A stretch of 64,000 nucleotides of DNA from positions 1,148,659-1,212,658 of the forward strand of contig ML976659.1 of the NCBI GenBank assembly GCA_010015655.1. Reading direction: 5' to 3'. Position numbers and translations under genes: made by a program. This stretch comes from Bimuria novae-zelandiae CBS 107.79 (taxonomy: Eukaryota > Ascomycota > Dothideomycetes > Pleosporales > Didymosphaeriaceae). Below, piece by piece: positions 1-10,910 of the stretch (positions within the stretch are counted from its first letter, which is position 1; every line of letters begins with the position of its first letter). Under the pieces are notes generated by a model. That model was given only the letters and a program-made list of their open reading frames with translations, was not told the origin of the DNA and made no database searches.

Positions 1-2144
1 GATGCCACTGGAGGCATGCGCTGTCCCCAATTTGCTGGTATTGCAGGTACGGGGGGAGTTGATGACGCGGCGTTGCTGCCTGAGGCACCCGAGGCACCTG
101 AAACGGGTGCCCCGTTAGGATGACTTAGGCTGACACTCTGAGAAGCTTCAGCGGTGGCAGTGTATGCCGGTGGTGGTGGGACCCAGTTGTCAGCGTCGCT
201 TTCGTGAGGCATCTCGCGCATGCCATCGGCCCGCCTATACTCCAACGGACGAAAAGGAAGGGCCCGTAGATGCCGTCTATTAGCAGGAGACACTGCCGCA
301 ACTGTGGCAGCTCTTGCGAGTGACATCTGTGATCTTGGCTGTTGGTTGTCGTAGGGCATCTCGAAAGCAGCTTGGGCTTCTTCAGCAGTCAGCTCGTCCT
401 CGTCTGTGGGTCGGCGAATGGATGCAGGACGTTCACTGTTGGCCGCTGTTCGAGCCCGAACGGGCGTAGACCCAAGCCTGGAATTTCTGCGGCTGCTCGT
501 GGTACCACCCTGCACTCTGCGTTGGGCCAATGTCCTCGTCCTCACTAGCTCCACTTCGCGTTCAAAGTCGATTGAGCCTTCTGGCAGCATCTCTCCTGGA
601 CAAAGTGGATCAAGATCATACTCGGTCTTCGTTGGACGCGGTGCAGGAGCAGAGGCAGGTTTAGACTTGTCAAAATCTAGAACAATCACGATACCTTTCG
701 ATCCTGCTGGGGCACCTGGTACCTCATCCGCAGGTACGGTGCTCGAGTTTCCGACCGCGATTAAACGCTGTACTTTGGAACTGATGGTTACCCATCGCAA
801 AGCGCAGATCTCATGATAGGTGTCTGGGCCATCGCTCAATATTGGGATGCAAAAGCATGGCTGGATAGGCGAGAGGTCGGATTTTGTGGTCGATTGGAAA
901 TCCCACTCCGGAACTTGGTAGATCCAGATGCTAGTAGTGCCACGCATTCTGAGGGAAACTGCGGCTAAGTCGGCATTGGGAGAAACGGCGGGCATTGCAT
1001 CGTCGACAAATTCGGACCGTGTCCATCGCTGCTGGTCGGGCAAAAACATCTTTCGCTGAGTGAAGCGCTGAGTGGCTATATCGTATACACCCCACGTATC
1101 TTCCTGCGAGTTGAACGCAAATAGCTCGTTGACGTGACCTGTGTCTGCATCCGGAAGGAGCGTGGCTTGCCGCGCTATCCTTGCGGATTCGGGAAAGAGC
1201 ATGGAACCCGTCCATAGCGTGTCTGGAGATTCAGGCATGGGCACACCCTCCTCGTTCAATGGGCCATCGAAAAGACCCGGCAGGACGTATAATGAGGAGC
1301 TGATGGATTTACGGGCGTAACTGGTGATGAGTAGCGTGCGGCCATCGTCGGAGAATTCTAGCGTATCCCCAACCTGGCCTGTGAGGGTACGGCGAGCCGT
1401 TTCAGGGGCGGCAGGGCCGATAGCTACCACCTCGATGCCGAACCGGTTCCCAGTGATCATGATGAGTCCATCGGGTGCTATTGCGACAGTCTCAGCCTCG
1501 TGCACAAGCGAGATGGTCCGTCTCTTCTTGGTCTGGCTGTCCTGCTCGCCATGAATCTCATACAAGTCCACCTGCGAGGGTCGCGAGAGCACTGCCAACA
1601 GGAAACCGTCTTCGGTGATATCTATGGCCATGGGTTTGCGCTTGATCTGCAGGGTGCGCGCCCATAACCGTGGCAGCTGCGTCGTCTTGATCAACCAGAT
1701 GTTTGACGAAGAGTACACGGCGACGAAATTCCCCTTCCGCGAAACATTGAAGTCGAAAGCATCGGGCAGCGCCGACGAGGAGGCCGTGTTCGAAACGAGC
1801 TCCAGGACCGTGAGTGCGGGGTGCGCGTACGGCGACGGGTTCGTGGGCTTCGCAGCGTTGTTGAGACGATCGTCGTCGGTCATGGTCGAGGTACGCGCTG
1901 TAGAGTTTCCCGACATGCCGCTCGAAGACGATATGTCGGTGTTGCCGGCAGACGAGGCCGAGAGGTGGGTGTGGACCTGCTCCTCCTCCTCGTCTGAGCT
2001 CACCGACGCAGTGCGCGAGCGTCGGTAGCGCGCCCCCGCTGGCTCCCCTCCACGGTCATGGCCAGCAGGTGCTTTGCCCCTGTAGTCGGTCTGGATGGCC
2101 AGCGGGTGTCCTGCGTCCTGCGTTGCTCTCCCCCCCACCATCAT
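1..2144 (-). CDS. WD40/beta-propeller-like fungal protein, C-terminus beyond the window
   Basis: An uninterrupted frame runs from the ATG at 2144 off the left edge, giving at least 714 residues without a stop. The first ~90 residues are low complexity (Arg/Ser-rich, then a run of Glu). After that come repeated short beta-strand-like segments with alternating hydrophobics and Asp/Gly turns (for example NVSRKGNFVAVYSSSNIW, FSDDGRTLLITSYA, AVSPNADLAAVSLR), which resemble degenerate WD40 blades. The last ~200 visible residues are rich in Pro, Ser and Ala (WVPPPPAYTA), typical of a disordered tail. It resembles a large fungal family annotated only by a DUF (DUF7165, from memory and unverified). 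The start is the first of two adjacent ATGs in frame. Function unknown; probably a cytoplasmic or nuclear scaffold. Confidence 0.75.
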   Translation of the reverse strand, partial: MMVGGRATQDAGHPLAIQTDYRGKAPAGHDRGGEPAGARYRRSRTASVSSDEEEEQVHTHLSASSAGNTDISSSSGMSGNSTARTSTMTDDDRLNNAAKPTNPSPYAHPALTVLELVSNTASSSALPDAFDFNVSRKGNFVAVYSSSNIWLIKTTQLPRLWARTLQIKRKPMAIDITEDGFLLAVLSRPSQVDLYEIHGEQDSQTKKRRTISLVHEAETVAIAPDGLIMITGNRFGIEVVAIGPAAPETARRTLTGQVGDTLEFSDDGRTLLITSYARKSISSSLYVLPGLFDGPLNEEGVPMPESPDTLWTGSMLFPESARIARQATLLPDADTGHVNELFAFNSQEDTWGVYDIATQRFTQRKMFLPDQQRWTRSEFVDDAMPAVSPNADLAAVSLRMRGTTSIWIYQVPEWDFQSTTKSDLSPIQPCFCIPILSDGPDTYHEICALRWVTISSKVQRLIAVGNSSTVPADEVPGAPAGSKGIVIVLDFDKSKPASAPAPRPTKTEYDLDPLCPGEMLPEGSIDFEREVELVRTRTLAQRRVQGGTTSSRRNSRLGSTPVRARTAANSERPASIRRPTDEDELTAEEAQAAFEMPYDNQQPRSQMSLARAATVAAVSPANRRHLRALPFRPLEYRRADGMREMPHESDADNWVPPPPAYTATAEASQSVSLSHPNGAPVSGASGASGSNAASSTPPVPAIPANWGQRMPPVA

Positions 2145-3671
2145 ATGGGGCAACTCGCGGCCGTGCGAGGGCGATTGTGACGGGCGACGTGGGCGAGACG
2201 GTGATTTAGGGCGGCGGTGGTGACACTGTGCGAAGCATTGCCGGCATGTGTGCGGACTCAGCTACACATGAGGAAGACAACAAACATCACGACCAGGTGG
2301 CGAAGGCGTTCAGTCGCTTGCGAACGTAGTGTCAGATCTTGGCCGCGAGATCATCACCCATTGAACGTATCCACCATTCGTTCGGTCGCAGGACCCACCA
2401 AGGCGCTGATCCATGGCGCCCAAAGAAGCAGCTAACATGTCTAATTATAGAGAGCCGTCACGTGGAATCCACTTGAAATCCCCACGTCTCCATTGTTACT
2501 TCCCCAATGCGCGCAGAATGCAACCTCGGGCGGTTTCCATACCTTCTGCTGTTTCATGCGTACACTCCACGATGCTGCAGAGTACTCCTGAAGGCTTAGA
2601 GCACTGTGCCATCCATTGATTTACCAGACGAAAGCCTCGGTGGGCGAGCAAAAAGGCCAGCGAATGACGCCGGTCCCCTGGAATGCGCGCCCCCTGCACC
2701 CGCGAAACGCTACGACGGTGCAGGGCTGAAGAACGCTGAGGGGTTGCACACCACAACCCGCTGCGAGCGGCACAGGGATAGGGCCCCGGAGTGTGAATCG
2801 CTGCTGCAACCGTCCATCTCGCAAGTGATGCGCGCTCAGCGTCGCTGTGCTACGTTGCTTCGTTCGCATTGCGTTGCACGCTCTTCAGGCCACCTTGCGG
2901 CCATCAGCAGAGGCACCTCCACTCAATGGGCAAATGTCCCGCCCAGCTGCCCATTTACCGTGTCGCTGAATACGAGCGCCACCCTCTGCGTGCGAACAGC
3001 CTTTATTGCAGGCCAGGCTACCGCACGTCGCTGTTGGGTTAAGCCTCCGCTAAAACAAGAAAATATCCTGCATCGGCGTGCGCGCCTCTTGCCACTCTAC
3101 GTGTTACACACAGGCTACACACGCAATCTGCCAAAATTCCCTACACCTGTGGACTGCTGTCGATCTTCCATGTCCTACGTGTTCGTGTCGAATCGTTCGG
3201 GTATCCTATTTCTGTCACGCATCCGATGCGGGGGGTTGGCCGGACGGGGCCAGGCGACCGAGAAAGCTAGACGTTTCGAGTAGTGATGGTAGATTGTGTT
3301 GCTCCAGGGCAAAAAAGTACCTAAGCATGCATATGTGGGGTCCGATAATCCGGATTGCACTGTATGCTCGTGTCGGATCGTGCTTGCCGTTTGTCGGATG
3401 CCTATTTTTGCCGCATCCGAAATGACAGCGTGAGCGTTTGAGCTTACAGCAACTGCTCCAAAGAGAAGGTCGTTTCGAAACGAGTACACGCATTCTACCC
3501 GAGCCACTTAGAACTCTACGTGCCGAGGGCCACTCAGAGTACCAGTGCGCTTTGGGATGAATGTATGTGAACAGGCCAGACTGATATTGATTTATGAGCT
3601 TCGCGCCTGAACTATGCATGTCCCATCCGAAGTCACAAATCGGCTTAGTCAACATTGGAAACCAATTGTGA
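2145..3671. other. intergenic, no supported gene
   Basis: This stretch of about 1.5 kb lies upstream of the propeller-like gene and downstream of the F-box gene. Several overlapping open frames occur on both strands (the longest 2606-3283, +), but none shows a domain, a signal peptide or a plausible intron structure. The promoter of the gene starting at 2144 must lie at its left end. Confidence 0.5.
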
Positions 3672-4856
3672 CTAGCCTTCATGGATAAAAAAGTCGACAG
3701 TGAAAGGAACAGCGGTCATAGTCTCTTCGACCGCTGGGCGACCTCCGGTCAACTCCTCCAAACGATATGCGTGAAAATATATCATGTGCATGTGACTGCT
3801 ATTATTTGCGCTCTTCGTAGACAGCTCAGATTGCACCTGCCGAGCAAAATTTTGCTGCATGTCGTGCACCCTTTGCTGTGGATCGATGAATTTTTTCCGA
3901 GTGTGTACAGCATAGTCTTTGGGTCGCAACGGCGCGAAGAAGGCTTCCAGGGCACGGTCGCGCACGTAGTTCTTCGTTCCGGGTGCCTCTGCAGAAAAAG
4001 ACCACCATTGATCACGGAACAACTGTGGGCCTTGGTGTAGGATGAACCAAGTCATCCATGACTCCCCTTTGCGTACGAAGCGCGAAGCATCGATGCCGTA
4101 TCCGCTATCAAAGAGCCAGATTGGGCCGTCCTTCGGCCCAGTCTCGTCGTATGTCCTGGCTCTGAACACCGCAGAAAGAAGAGTGAACATGACAACGTAG
4201 TGTCCTGCTTCTTCGGAGGAGAGCGTATTGATGTACGAGAGGCGCCGCTTCATGACCAGCTCTTCCCTCATCTGTGCGACCGCATCCCTATTGACTCTGG
4301 TCCAATTGGCGCTTTTTCCGGAGAGCTTGAATACTTGCTTGACTTCCATGCTGTAAACTTCCTTGGAAATGTTGGATAGGCGACGCAGAACTTTCCAACC
4401 GGAGGCTACCTCGCTGCGTAAGGCGTCACCGTATGGCTCCTCGGCTGGGATACCGTGCCGATAGCCAAAGGGCTGGAGGTCGAACACGAGCTTGTATCTG
4501 TCCACTAATATGGCTGCCAAGTGACGAGGAATCAGCTCCTTCAACCACGTAAAGGTGTGACCGACGGTCCCAGTGGGTAGCTTCAGGAGGAGACTGCTCT
4601 TTGGGAACGTGCAACGGGCGACGGAAGGGACAATGTGCGCCTGGTAGTTCGAAAACACATCGCGCAAGGATGAGCATGTGAGGCGAAGGGCGAAGATGTC
4701 GTCAATGCGGCAATAGGAAAGAATGCTGATGAGGACATCTTCGGGTAGTTCATCCAGGCGCTTGCGACGCGTGAAAGTGCCGTTTCGACGTAAGAAGTAT
4801 TCCGGCACGAAAGGTATGCGGTCAAGAATCTTGTTCCGAATGGCTCCTAAATGCAT
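3672..4856 (-). CDS. F-box domain protein
   Basis: Single exon, 394 residues. Residues about 33-75 form an F-box: LDELPEDVLISILSYC, then the second helix around FALRLTCSSLRDVF, with the usual L-P, I-L and L-x-x-x-C positions. The rest (about 300 residues) is a Trp-rich, moderately basic C-terminal region typical of fungal F-box proteins, with no WD40 or leucine-rich repeats. The expected role is substrate adaptor of an SCF (Skp1-Cul1-F-box) ubiquitin ligase; the substrate cannot be deduced. The ATG is the first in frame and sits about 32 codons before the F-box, as usual. Confidence 0.85.
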   Translation of the reverse strand: MHLGAIRNKILDRIPFVPEYFLRRNGTFTRRKRLDELPEDVLISILSYCRIDDIFALRLTCSSLRDVFSNYQAHIVPSVARCTFPKSSLLLKLPTGTVGHTFTWLKELIPRHLAAILVDRYKLVFDLQPFGYRHGIPAEEPYGDALRSEVASGWKVLRRLSNISKEVYSMEVKQVFKLSGKSANWTRVNRDAVAQMREELVMKRRLSYINTLSSEEAGHYVVMFTLLSAVFRARTYDETGPKDGPIWLFDSGYGIDASRFVRKGESWMTWFILHQGPQLFRDQWWSFSAEAPGTKNYVRDRALEAFFAPLRPKDYAVHTRKKFIDPQQRVHDMQQNFARQVQSELSTKSANNSSHMHMIYFHAYRLEELTGGRPAVEETMTAVPFTVDFFIHEG

Positions 4857-5955
4857 TGGAGTGGAGGTCAGTGCACCAGCCTTTGATGCGAATCGTGTGT
4901 GCGGTAGAAGAATGGGTTAGAAGGAGGATAGCGCCGCGAGGGGGGTCGCAATTGCCTTGGTTTCACCCTAGTGCTGTGCTACACTCAAAATGTCCACCAC
5001 CTCGACATCCTTCGCGCACTCCACGCCTCGACTGTCCTCTCTCTGTTAACGTTAACGGCCCTTTGCGATGCCGAGAATCGCGAAGACTGTTGCATGTAAA
5101 ATCCCCACACTGACGCATCTCCACAGCCGGTCGACGCCCGCACGAACGGTGGCGGAAGGACCCACTCACTTGTACCGCCGAGCGGTCTGAGATTCTGAGG
5201 CTTAACAAATATCCACTACAGCAACCATAGCTGACGAGGAACCGGGACATCTCGCCTTGCGAATTTGTCGACCAATTGTTGGTAAAATAAAAAGTACGAT
5301 GTCGTGGCACAGGCCCCTACCAAAAATGTCTGTCTGGTTCTATTTTCAACACGAGCTTCGGAAGGCCATAAGCGTGATACACCCTTTGATACCCGCTACG
5401 CTCGTATTCTCGGCTACCATTACCAAAATGCGCTGAGCGGGTTCTAATCACCCCGACCAGCGTTAATGCCTTAACAGCTCGGCTACGAAGATGAGGTCAA
5501 AAGCAGCCATCACGGTTGTACGAATACCGTATTCAAGCAGGTCTCAACAGCACTCTGTGAGATCTCGCCGTTGCCTCTCATTTTGGCACCGATGTGCCCC
5601 AGTTGTAGAAAGGAAAACGCAAGCCAAGCGACGCTACAACGACCCTATGTGCGCCACATCAAAAGACCTCTGGGCATCGCCTAACCCTGAACCAAACTAC
5701 GCCCCAAGGAGTCTTGTATGTCTCGAAAGGGTTCACCGGATTGGGCACAAACAGTCGCTGGCTGCAATCCGTCCGCCGAGCTGCCAGTTGTATGGCACGG
5801 GGAGGCTTATAGGTGGAGCTACGACACGAGGCATTCAATGGAAGCTTTGCTGTGGGTCAATGGAGCCGTTTATTTAGGGGACTTGTACCCGGCAGCCTGA
5901 TGGACTCAGACTCTGTACCTTTTTGTTGTTGTCTCGAGTCCCATCACGTTTTATC
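4857..5955. other. intergenic, divergent promoter region
   Basis: About 1.1 kb between the F-box gene (minus) and the membrane protein gene (plus), so it should hold both promoters. A CTCGGCTACxA motif recurs in opposite orientations around 5410-5490, but it does not fold as a tRNA. No gene supported. Confidence 0.5.
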
Positions 5956-7222
5956 ATGATTTTCAAGCTACCCATCACCTTGCTATCCCTCGTGGCCTGC
6001 TTGGCTCTGGCCAACGCTATACCAGCCGATCCTACAATCACTCCCGTTGCGATACTACCAAGGCAGCTCGCTGCTGATTGGATTGGATATGTTAAGGACC
6101 CTGAGGCGGGCACTTGTGCGTTTATTCCTACGAGTCTTCCATCCAAACCAAAGCTGATCATGAGCAGGGACCTCGCAGAGCTGCGATGCTGGGGGAACCT
6201 GGTACCGGAGTGGTATACATTGATCGCCTCCCACAGAAGATGCAAAGCTGAGTAGGAACAGGAAGCTATGGGCAATGCTGTCCAGACACGGTGACTGCCT
6301 GCCCTGCCCCGACTGCGTGCGTAGGAGGAAGCCAGATCTACCCATTGGACAGTACCACAATAACCATTGCATGGTACGCCAATTCTTTGCATCCGTCTTC
6401 ATGATGCTAAATGCCACCAGCACCTCGAATTACAACAATGCTACCTACAGCATTTGTAATACCGCATTGATTTTCGAAAGCTTCGGCGACCCTCATCCCA
6501 TCACTGATATCATTTGCGGGGACAAATCACAAGCCTGGTCTTATTATCGAGAGGTGCCAGCATCGGTCACACAGTCAAGTAAGTCCTTGGCAAACGAGCC
6601 TGCGTTACCTATGATGGCAACAAAAGGCCCAATTAGCCACAGATGGTGTCTCATCTAGCTCTTACCTTGGCTAACCGCTGTTCAAGGTTCTCCTACCGCG
6701 TCGCCCGATTCCAATGGAGGCTCTGGATCTAAAGCATGGATTGCCGGCGCTGTCGTAGGGCCTATCGTTGGTATCGCGCTCATCGCCGGCATTGTCTTCT
6801 TCCTCATGCGCCGCAAGAAGAACAAGCAGAACAAGCAGAACAACCCTCAGCAGACCGGCGGAGTGGTCATGGGCCCTCCTTCCGGCGTACAACAGTACAC
6901 CGATGCCAAGCCGCAGCTCAACACCAATACGTCATACGGCCAGGCTCCTCCGGGCGTCGACACTTCCTTCAACCAGCAAGCCTACAACCAAGGGTATGCG
7001 CAACAGTCCACCTCGCCCGCTCCGCAATTTCAGCAGCCGTATGCCGCGCCGGCGTCTCCACCGCCGCAATCCCCACAAAGCGCGTACGCCATGCAAGAAG
7101 CGAAGTTCGGATATGAGGCGCAGCCGCCTTCGCAACCTAATGCGGCGGAGCTTGGAGGTGTCAGCAGTCCGGCGAGCGGGCAGTACACGGCAGAGCTTTC
7201 GTCTGACCCGAGGAGGACGTAA
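5956..7222 (+). CDS. Cys-rich single-pass membrane protein, sensor-like
   Basis: Five exons by my reading: 5956-6115, 6168-6212, 6256-6373, 6421-6578 and 6687-7222, giving 338 residues. All junctions are GT-AG and the phases agree (1,1,2,1). Order: signal peptide (about 1-21, LLSLVACLALANA); an ectodomain with the W-T-S-x-S-C-D-x-G start, a CC pair (SYGQCCPDT) and further Cys residues; a Ser/Gly-rich stalk; one membrane helix (AGAVVGPIVGIALIAGIVFF); a stop-transfer RRKKNK; and a long Gln/Pro-rich cytoplasmic tail. This is a common fungal architecture resembling cell-wall or surface sensors, but the family has no proven function. The second intron could alternatively end at 6261, dropping two residues. 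Confidence 0.8.
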
Positions 7223-8110
7223 CGTGTGGGAGTGTACATACAGCAACCTGGAGACGCGTACCGTATCGCGTCAGGCAGGGCGCACATATATGATCTCAGC
7301 AATGTAACAGCGCCCGATCAGGCAGCTACGATATTTCGATTCTTCTGCACGCGTATCGCGCACGTATCTTGAGAACAGCTAGGCACACAGCGAACTACCA
7401 GGTTCGCATAGAGCTCCGCGTCGTCGCTACCTGATAGAGAAAAACAGCACTGCAGTAGCCGCGCGGGCGGTCTACCATGCTCAACAGCCATATCTCTGCC
7501 CGCACCGTCGCGCCCATCAAGCCCAGCCTCAAGCCCGTCCACCGCGCGAGTCCGCGAGCCCGCTCCTCACCATAGCAACAACAGCAAAAATCCCTTCCTC
7601 AAGCCAGCAGCCGCGCCGCCGTACTCGATGAAAGTAAAGTAACAGGTCCTCTAGACTGATGTGCTTGCCAAAGATTCCCGGCCGACCCTTGCGGGCCAAC
7701 CGAAGCAGTCATAGTTGTAGTTTTCAACTAGCAAAAAACCTAGCTCAGACGAATCTTCACTGCTGAGGTTAATGCCCTTGCACTTGGATGGGGAGGTGGG
7801 AAAGGGTTGTGGGAGAGAGCGGGGTTATATAGGCGTGTGGGTGGACGCCAAGGACCGCTGTGGGAGGTCACGTGGGCGGGTGCCTGGCACGTGATGGGTG
7901 GTTGCCTAGTGGTGCCTGGTAAAGTGGGAAGGAGCAGCGGCGATGACGTTGGTAGGGTGAGAGTCTAGTGGGGCTGGCTTCTTGATACTTAGGTATGAAA
8001 ACACCGATATACCGCCTAGACGCGACGACCACTTGGTGCGTGTCTTCATGCACTATGAGCACGGCACCTCCCTCTCTCTACCTCTCAACTCCCATCTATC
8101 CAGACCGCGT
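7223..8110. other. intergenic between convergent genes
   Basis: About 0.9 kb between the 3' ends of the membrane protein and the zinc transporter genes. G-rich around 7790-7920. No domain-bearing frame found on either strand. Confidence 0.5.
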
Positions 8111-9805
8111 CTACGCCCACTTCCCCAGCAAACTCATCAGCGCCAATCCCGCCACCAAAAACCCCATCGCAACACCCGTCCTCACCCACCCCGCGCTCAC
8201 CAACGCCCCATGCAGCCAGTCCCTCGCCAACATCTCATGGATCCCGACCCAAGCCAGAATCCCCGCGCTCAACGCATCCAGTGTGCCAATCGCCACCAAC
8301 GTCGCCTTATCGCTCCCATTAAACTGGTCTAGCACGCCGATGCCAATCGCCATGCCGACAGGCGTGATCAACGCGAACCCCGTAGCCATGAGCGTTCTGT
8401 CGAGCGTTGAGGCAGCGGACGAGGGAAGTCCGGCGATGCAACTGCCCAGCGCGAGGCCCTCGAACATTTGGTGGAAGAGGACCACGATGAAGAGCGTGGT
8501 GAAAGAGGTGTCGCTGGCTACAACGAGCGTGAGGCCGATTACTGCACGGGTGACGTTAGCTTTGCGCTCAATCTTGTGCGTGAGAAGGGGAGACGTACGG
8601 AGGGAGTGGAATATGATGCCCGTTTCGAGAACCAGCACGTTGAGCTTCGCGTCGCTGTGGCCGCGCAGTTCGGTCTGCTCATGTTCGATCTGGCTCATAG
8701 GTGGCGTGACGGCGCTGTCCGTCGGGCTGGCGGATTTCACATCGCTGGCGGGGGACGGTGCGGCTTCAGAGTCGGAGCTGGGGTTCTTGCTTTGCCGCCA
8801 GAGGAGGAAGCGCTTGCTAGTGTAGTCGACGAGGAAAGAGAGGAAGAGGCCGGCCATGACGATGGCGGCCGTGGTGGCTTCGTAGGGGAGCTCGCCGAGG
8901 CATTCGTTGCCGAACATGAGGCTTGCGTGGGTGAAGAGCTGTAAGTGTCAGCATATTCCCTCGACCTATTCATCTTGCTCGGTTTGGGGAGGCAGGCCTA
9001 CATGGACGAAAGCAGTCGAGATGATGACTCCAGTGCCGAATTGCTTGGCAGCTACGAAGACGAGGCTGCGCTGTGACATGCGCGTGAACCGACTCATGAG
9101 GATCGGGGCAAAGACCCCTATCCCACTTGTTGCGAGGATGACGAAGAGGAGGCCTATGCGGAGGGGCTTGTTGTATTCACGGTCTATTCGCCTACAAATA
9201 GGCTCAGCGTCTTCACTGCCACCAGTGCAGTGTCTGGAAGGGTCAGTATATGGGTAGCTATTGAACAACGAGGACGAGACTTACGGAACACCTGCGTGCT
9301 CATGGCAGTGCACGCCTCCAGCTTCATCGGCCTCCCCATCGGCGTGCTCGGTGTGCTCGGACTCGTGGGATTCATGGTGATCCTCGCCTTCCGCACCCTC
9401 TTCAACTTCGAGAACGATCTGGACATCGTCGCCTGCAGAGTTGACGCAGTAGCTGCTCATGTTAGCTGAATAATTCCACATCGCACAGAGAGGAACTCAC
9501 GTTTCGCCACCATGCGAATGGCAACCAGTGTATTCCGGCTCGAACACTTCCGTTGCCGTAGGTCCCACAATTTCGTACTCTGCCGTACCAACCATGCAAT
9601 ACCTTCGCGCGTTAGACTTTGACATTTCTCTCAGTCTGGTAAGTAACACTTACTGCACAGTATTATGAGCATGGCAGCTCGATACCGCCGTAACAGACGG
9701 TGCAGCCGCAGAAGTCGTCGTAGGAGCCGGGGTCGTAGTCTGCGCATCGACTGCAGGCAAGAGTATCAGGGCTGCCGCTGCCGCAACTTTGGTGTAGGAC
9801 AGCAT
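8111..9805 (-). CDS. ZIP-family zinc transporter (Zrt1/Zrt2, ZrfC type)
   Basis: Six exons: 9805-9654, 9602-9501, 9452-9285, 9233-9002, 8938-8599 and 8541-8111, giving 474 residues. A signal-like N-terminus precedes an extracellular segment with CHAHNT and CHSHGG, then a His/Glu-rich stretch (about residues 104-140: DHHESHESEHTEH, HCHEHAG) suited to collecting zinc. ZIP helices follow, including ETGIIFHS, HQMFEGLALG and LITPVGMAIGIGV, the metal-site helices of the family. The last intron (8598-8542, 57 nt, GTACGT...GCTAACG...GCAG) is a multiple of three and lacks stops. Reading through it would insert 19 residues inside a transport helix, so I splice it. It probably imports Zn2+ at the plasma membrane. 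The neighbouring divergent gene encodes a zinc-binding secreted protein. Confidence 0.92.
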
Positions 9806-10910
9806 CCTGTAGCCGTACAACGCTCGCTTCGTCCTGCTACCTCTGGTACACTGAACTTCTGTCGGAGTAACACGACGGTAAGATGTCCACAGACTGTACA
9901 AATATAAGTCTCCGCCGAAGTGGGCACCCTGATGGAGAAATACAGCTTCCGCCGCAGAAGGTTGCTCTTGCCAAGCGCAGCGCGTACCATGATGGCCAGT
10001 CAAGAACTTGGCGGGTAAAGCTTCATTTCACCGGATTGCTGGTTTCTCGCTCGGGTTCGTCCGATGCTTGACCTTGCCTGCCTGTGAGGGAGACTTGGGA
10101 GACGTTGTTGGGCTTGGAGGTGGCCTTGGCGATGAAGGGGAGCGTGGATTGGACTACTATGGGTAGGCTGTCGGCACCTAAGTGGATTATCGGGCGGTTC
10201 TTCCCTGTGGGAGGTGAAGATGTTTGTCATAGAAATATCGCAAGTTACAAACGCATGGTGGTTTGCTGTACTGACGCAGTTAGGCGTGTGTACCTTTTCA
10301 CGGTATAGCACACAGATGTAGATTATATGTACCTACCACACGGGAATCTATGGGTCTGGAACCACGGAACGGCATCTCACTGACCATAAAATCTATGAGT
10401 GGACTGTAGACTCCATTTAGCACGGGTCAGTAAGTATGCAATCCATGACTGTATAAGCGCATTTCGCTCACTCCTTCACTGCGAGCCGAGATGCAGGGAT
10501 TGCAGCTTCCTCCACTGTTAGGCGTGAAAAACCATCACGCTTTGCGCTGGACATCATGGTACTTTCGGCCGCCACCTTCGACATCGAACAAGTTCTTCTT
10601 GCATTCCTCCTCTTGGCCGGCCCTGATCAGCCTAGTGAAGGTGTACACTATGCCATACTCGCGCTTGGGCTCGCTAATACTCCGTCTGGCTTGCAGAGAT
10701 AGATCGCCAGGGTAGACAGTCAGTTAGATCGAATATACGCCCAGCAGACCGACCAGTCTGGGCGTGGAGGTGCCTGACGTGAGGATTGCAAAAGTAGATA
10801 GTTGGAACTGCACGCCATGTGTATAAGAGGCATCGTACCTCCAGCTTACTCTACTCACAATCGATTCAATTCGCAGCTCAGTCCCGGTCTGCTTCCGCTT
10901 GATCTTCAAG
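9806..10910. promoter_or_regulatory. shared promoter of the ZIP transporter and Pra1-type genes
   Basis: 1.1 kb lie between the two divergent start codons. GCCARG cores (the PacC pH-regulator site) occur at 9970-9975 and, on the other strand, 10007-10012, 10125-10130 and 10612-10617. A CAAGGT core resembling the ZafA zinc-response motif occurs (reverse) at 10071-10076. Such short motifs are expected by chance about once each, so they are suggestive only. In Aspergillus fumigatus the equivalent aspf2-zrfC interval is controlled by ZafA and PacC. Confidence 0.5.

Noticed and set aside
2606..3283. 225-codon plus-strand frame in the first large intergenic region
   Set aside because: No domain, signal or splice logic, and overlapped by open frames on the other strand.
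5400..5490. Possible tRNA (GGTTCTAATC and CTCGGCTAC motifs)
   Set aside because: The T-arm-like motif reads on the plus strand but the D-arm-like motif on the minus strand, and no acceptor stem forms.
8111..8938. ZIP C-terminal part as one uninterrupted exon
   Set aside because: That reading inserts 19 polar and basic residues into the helix ETGIIFHS...LIGLTLVVA; splicing 8598-8542 restores a normal ZIP helix.
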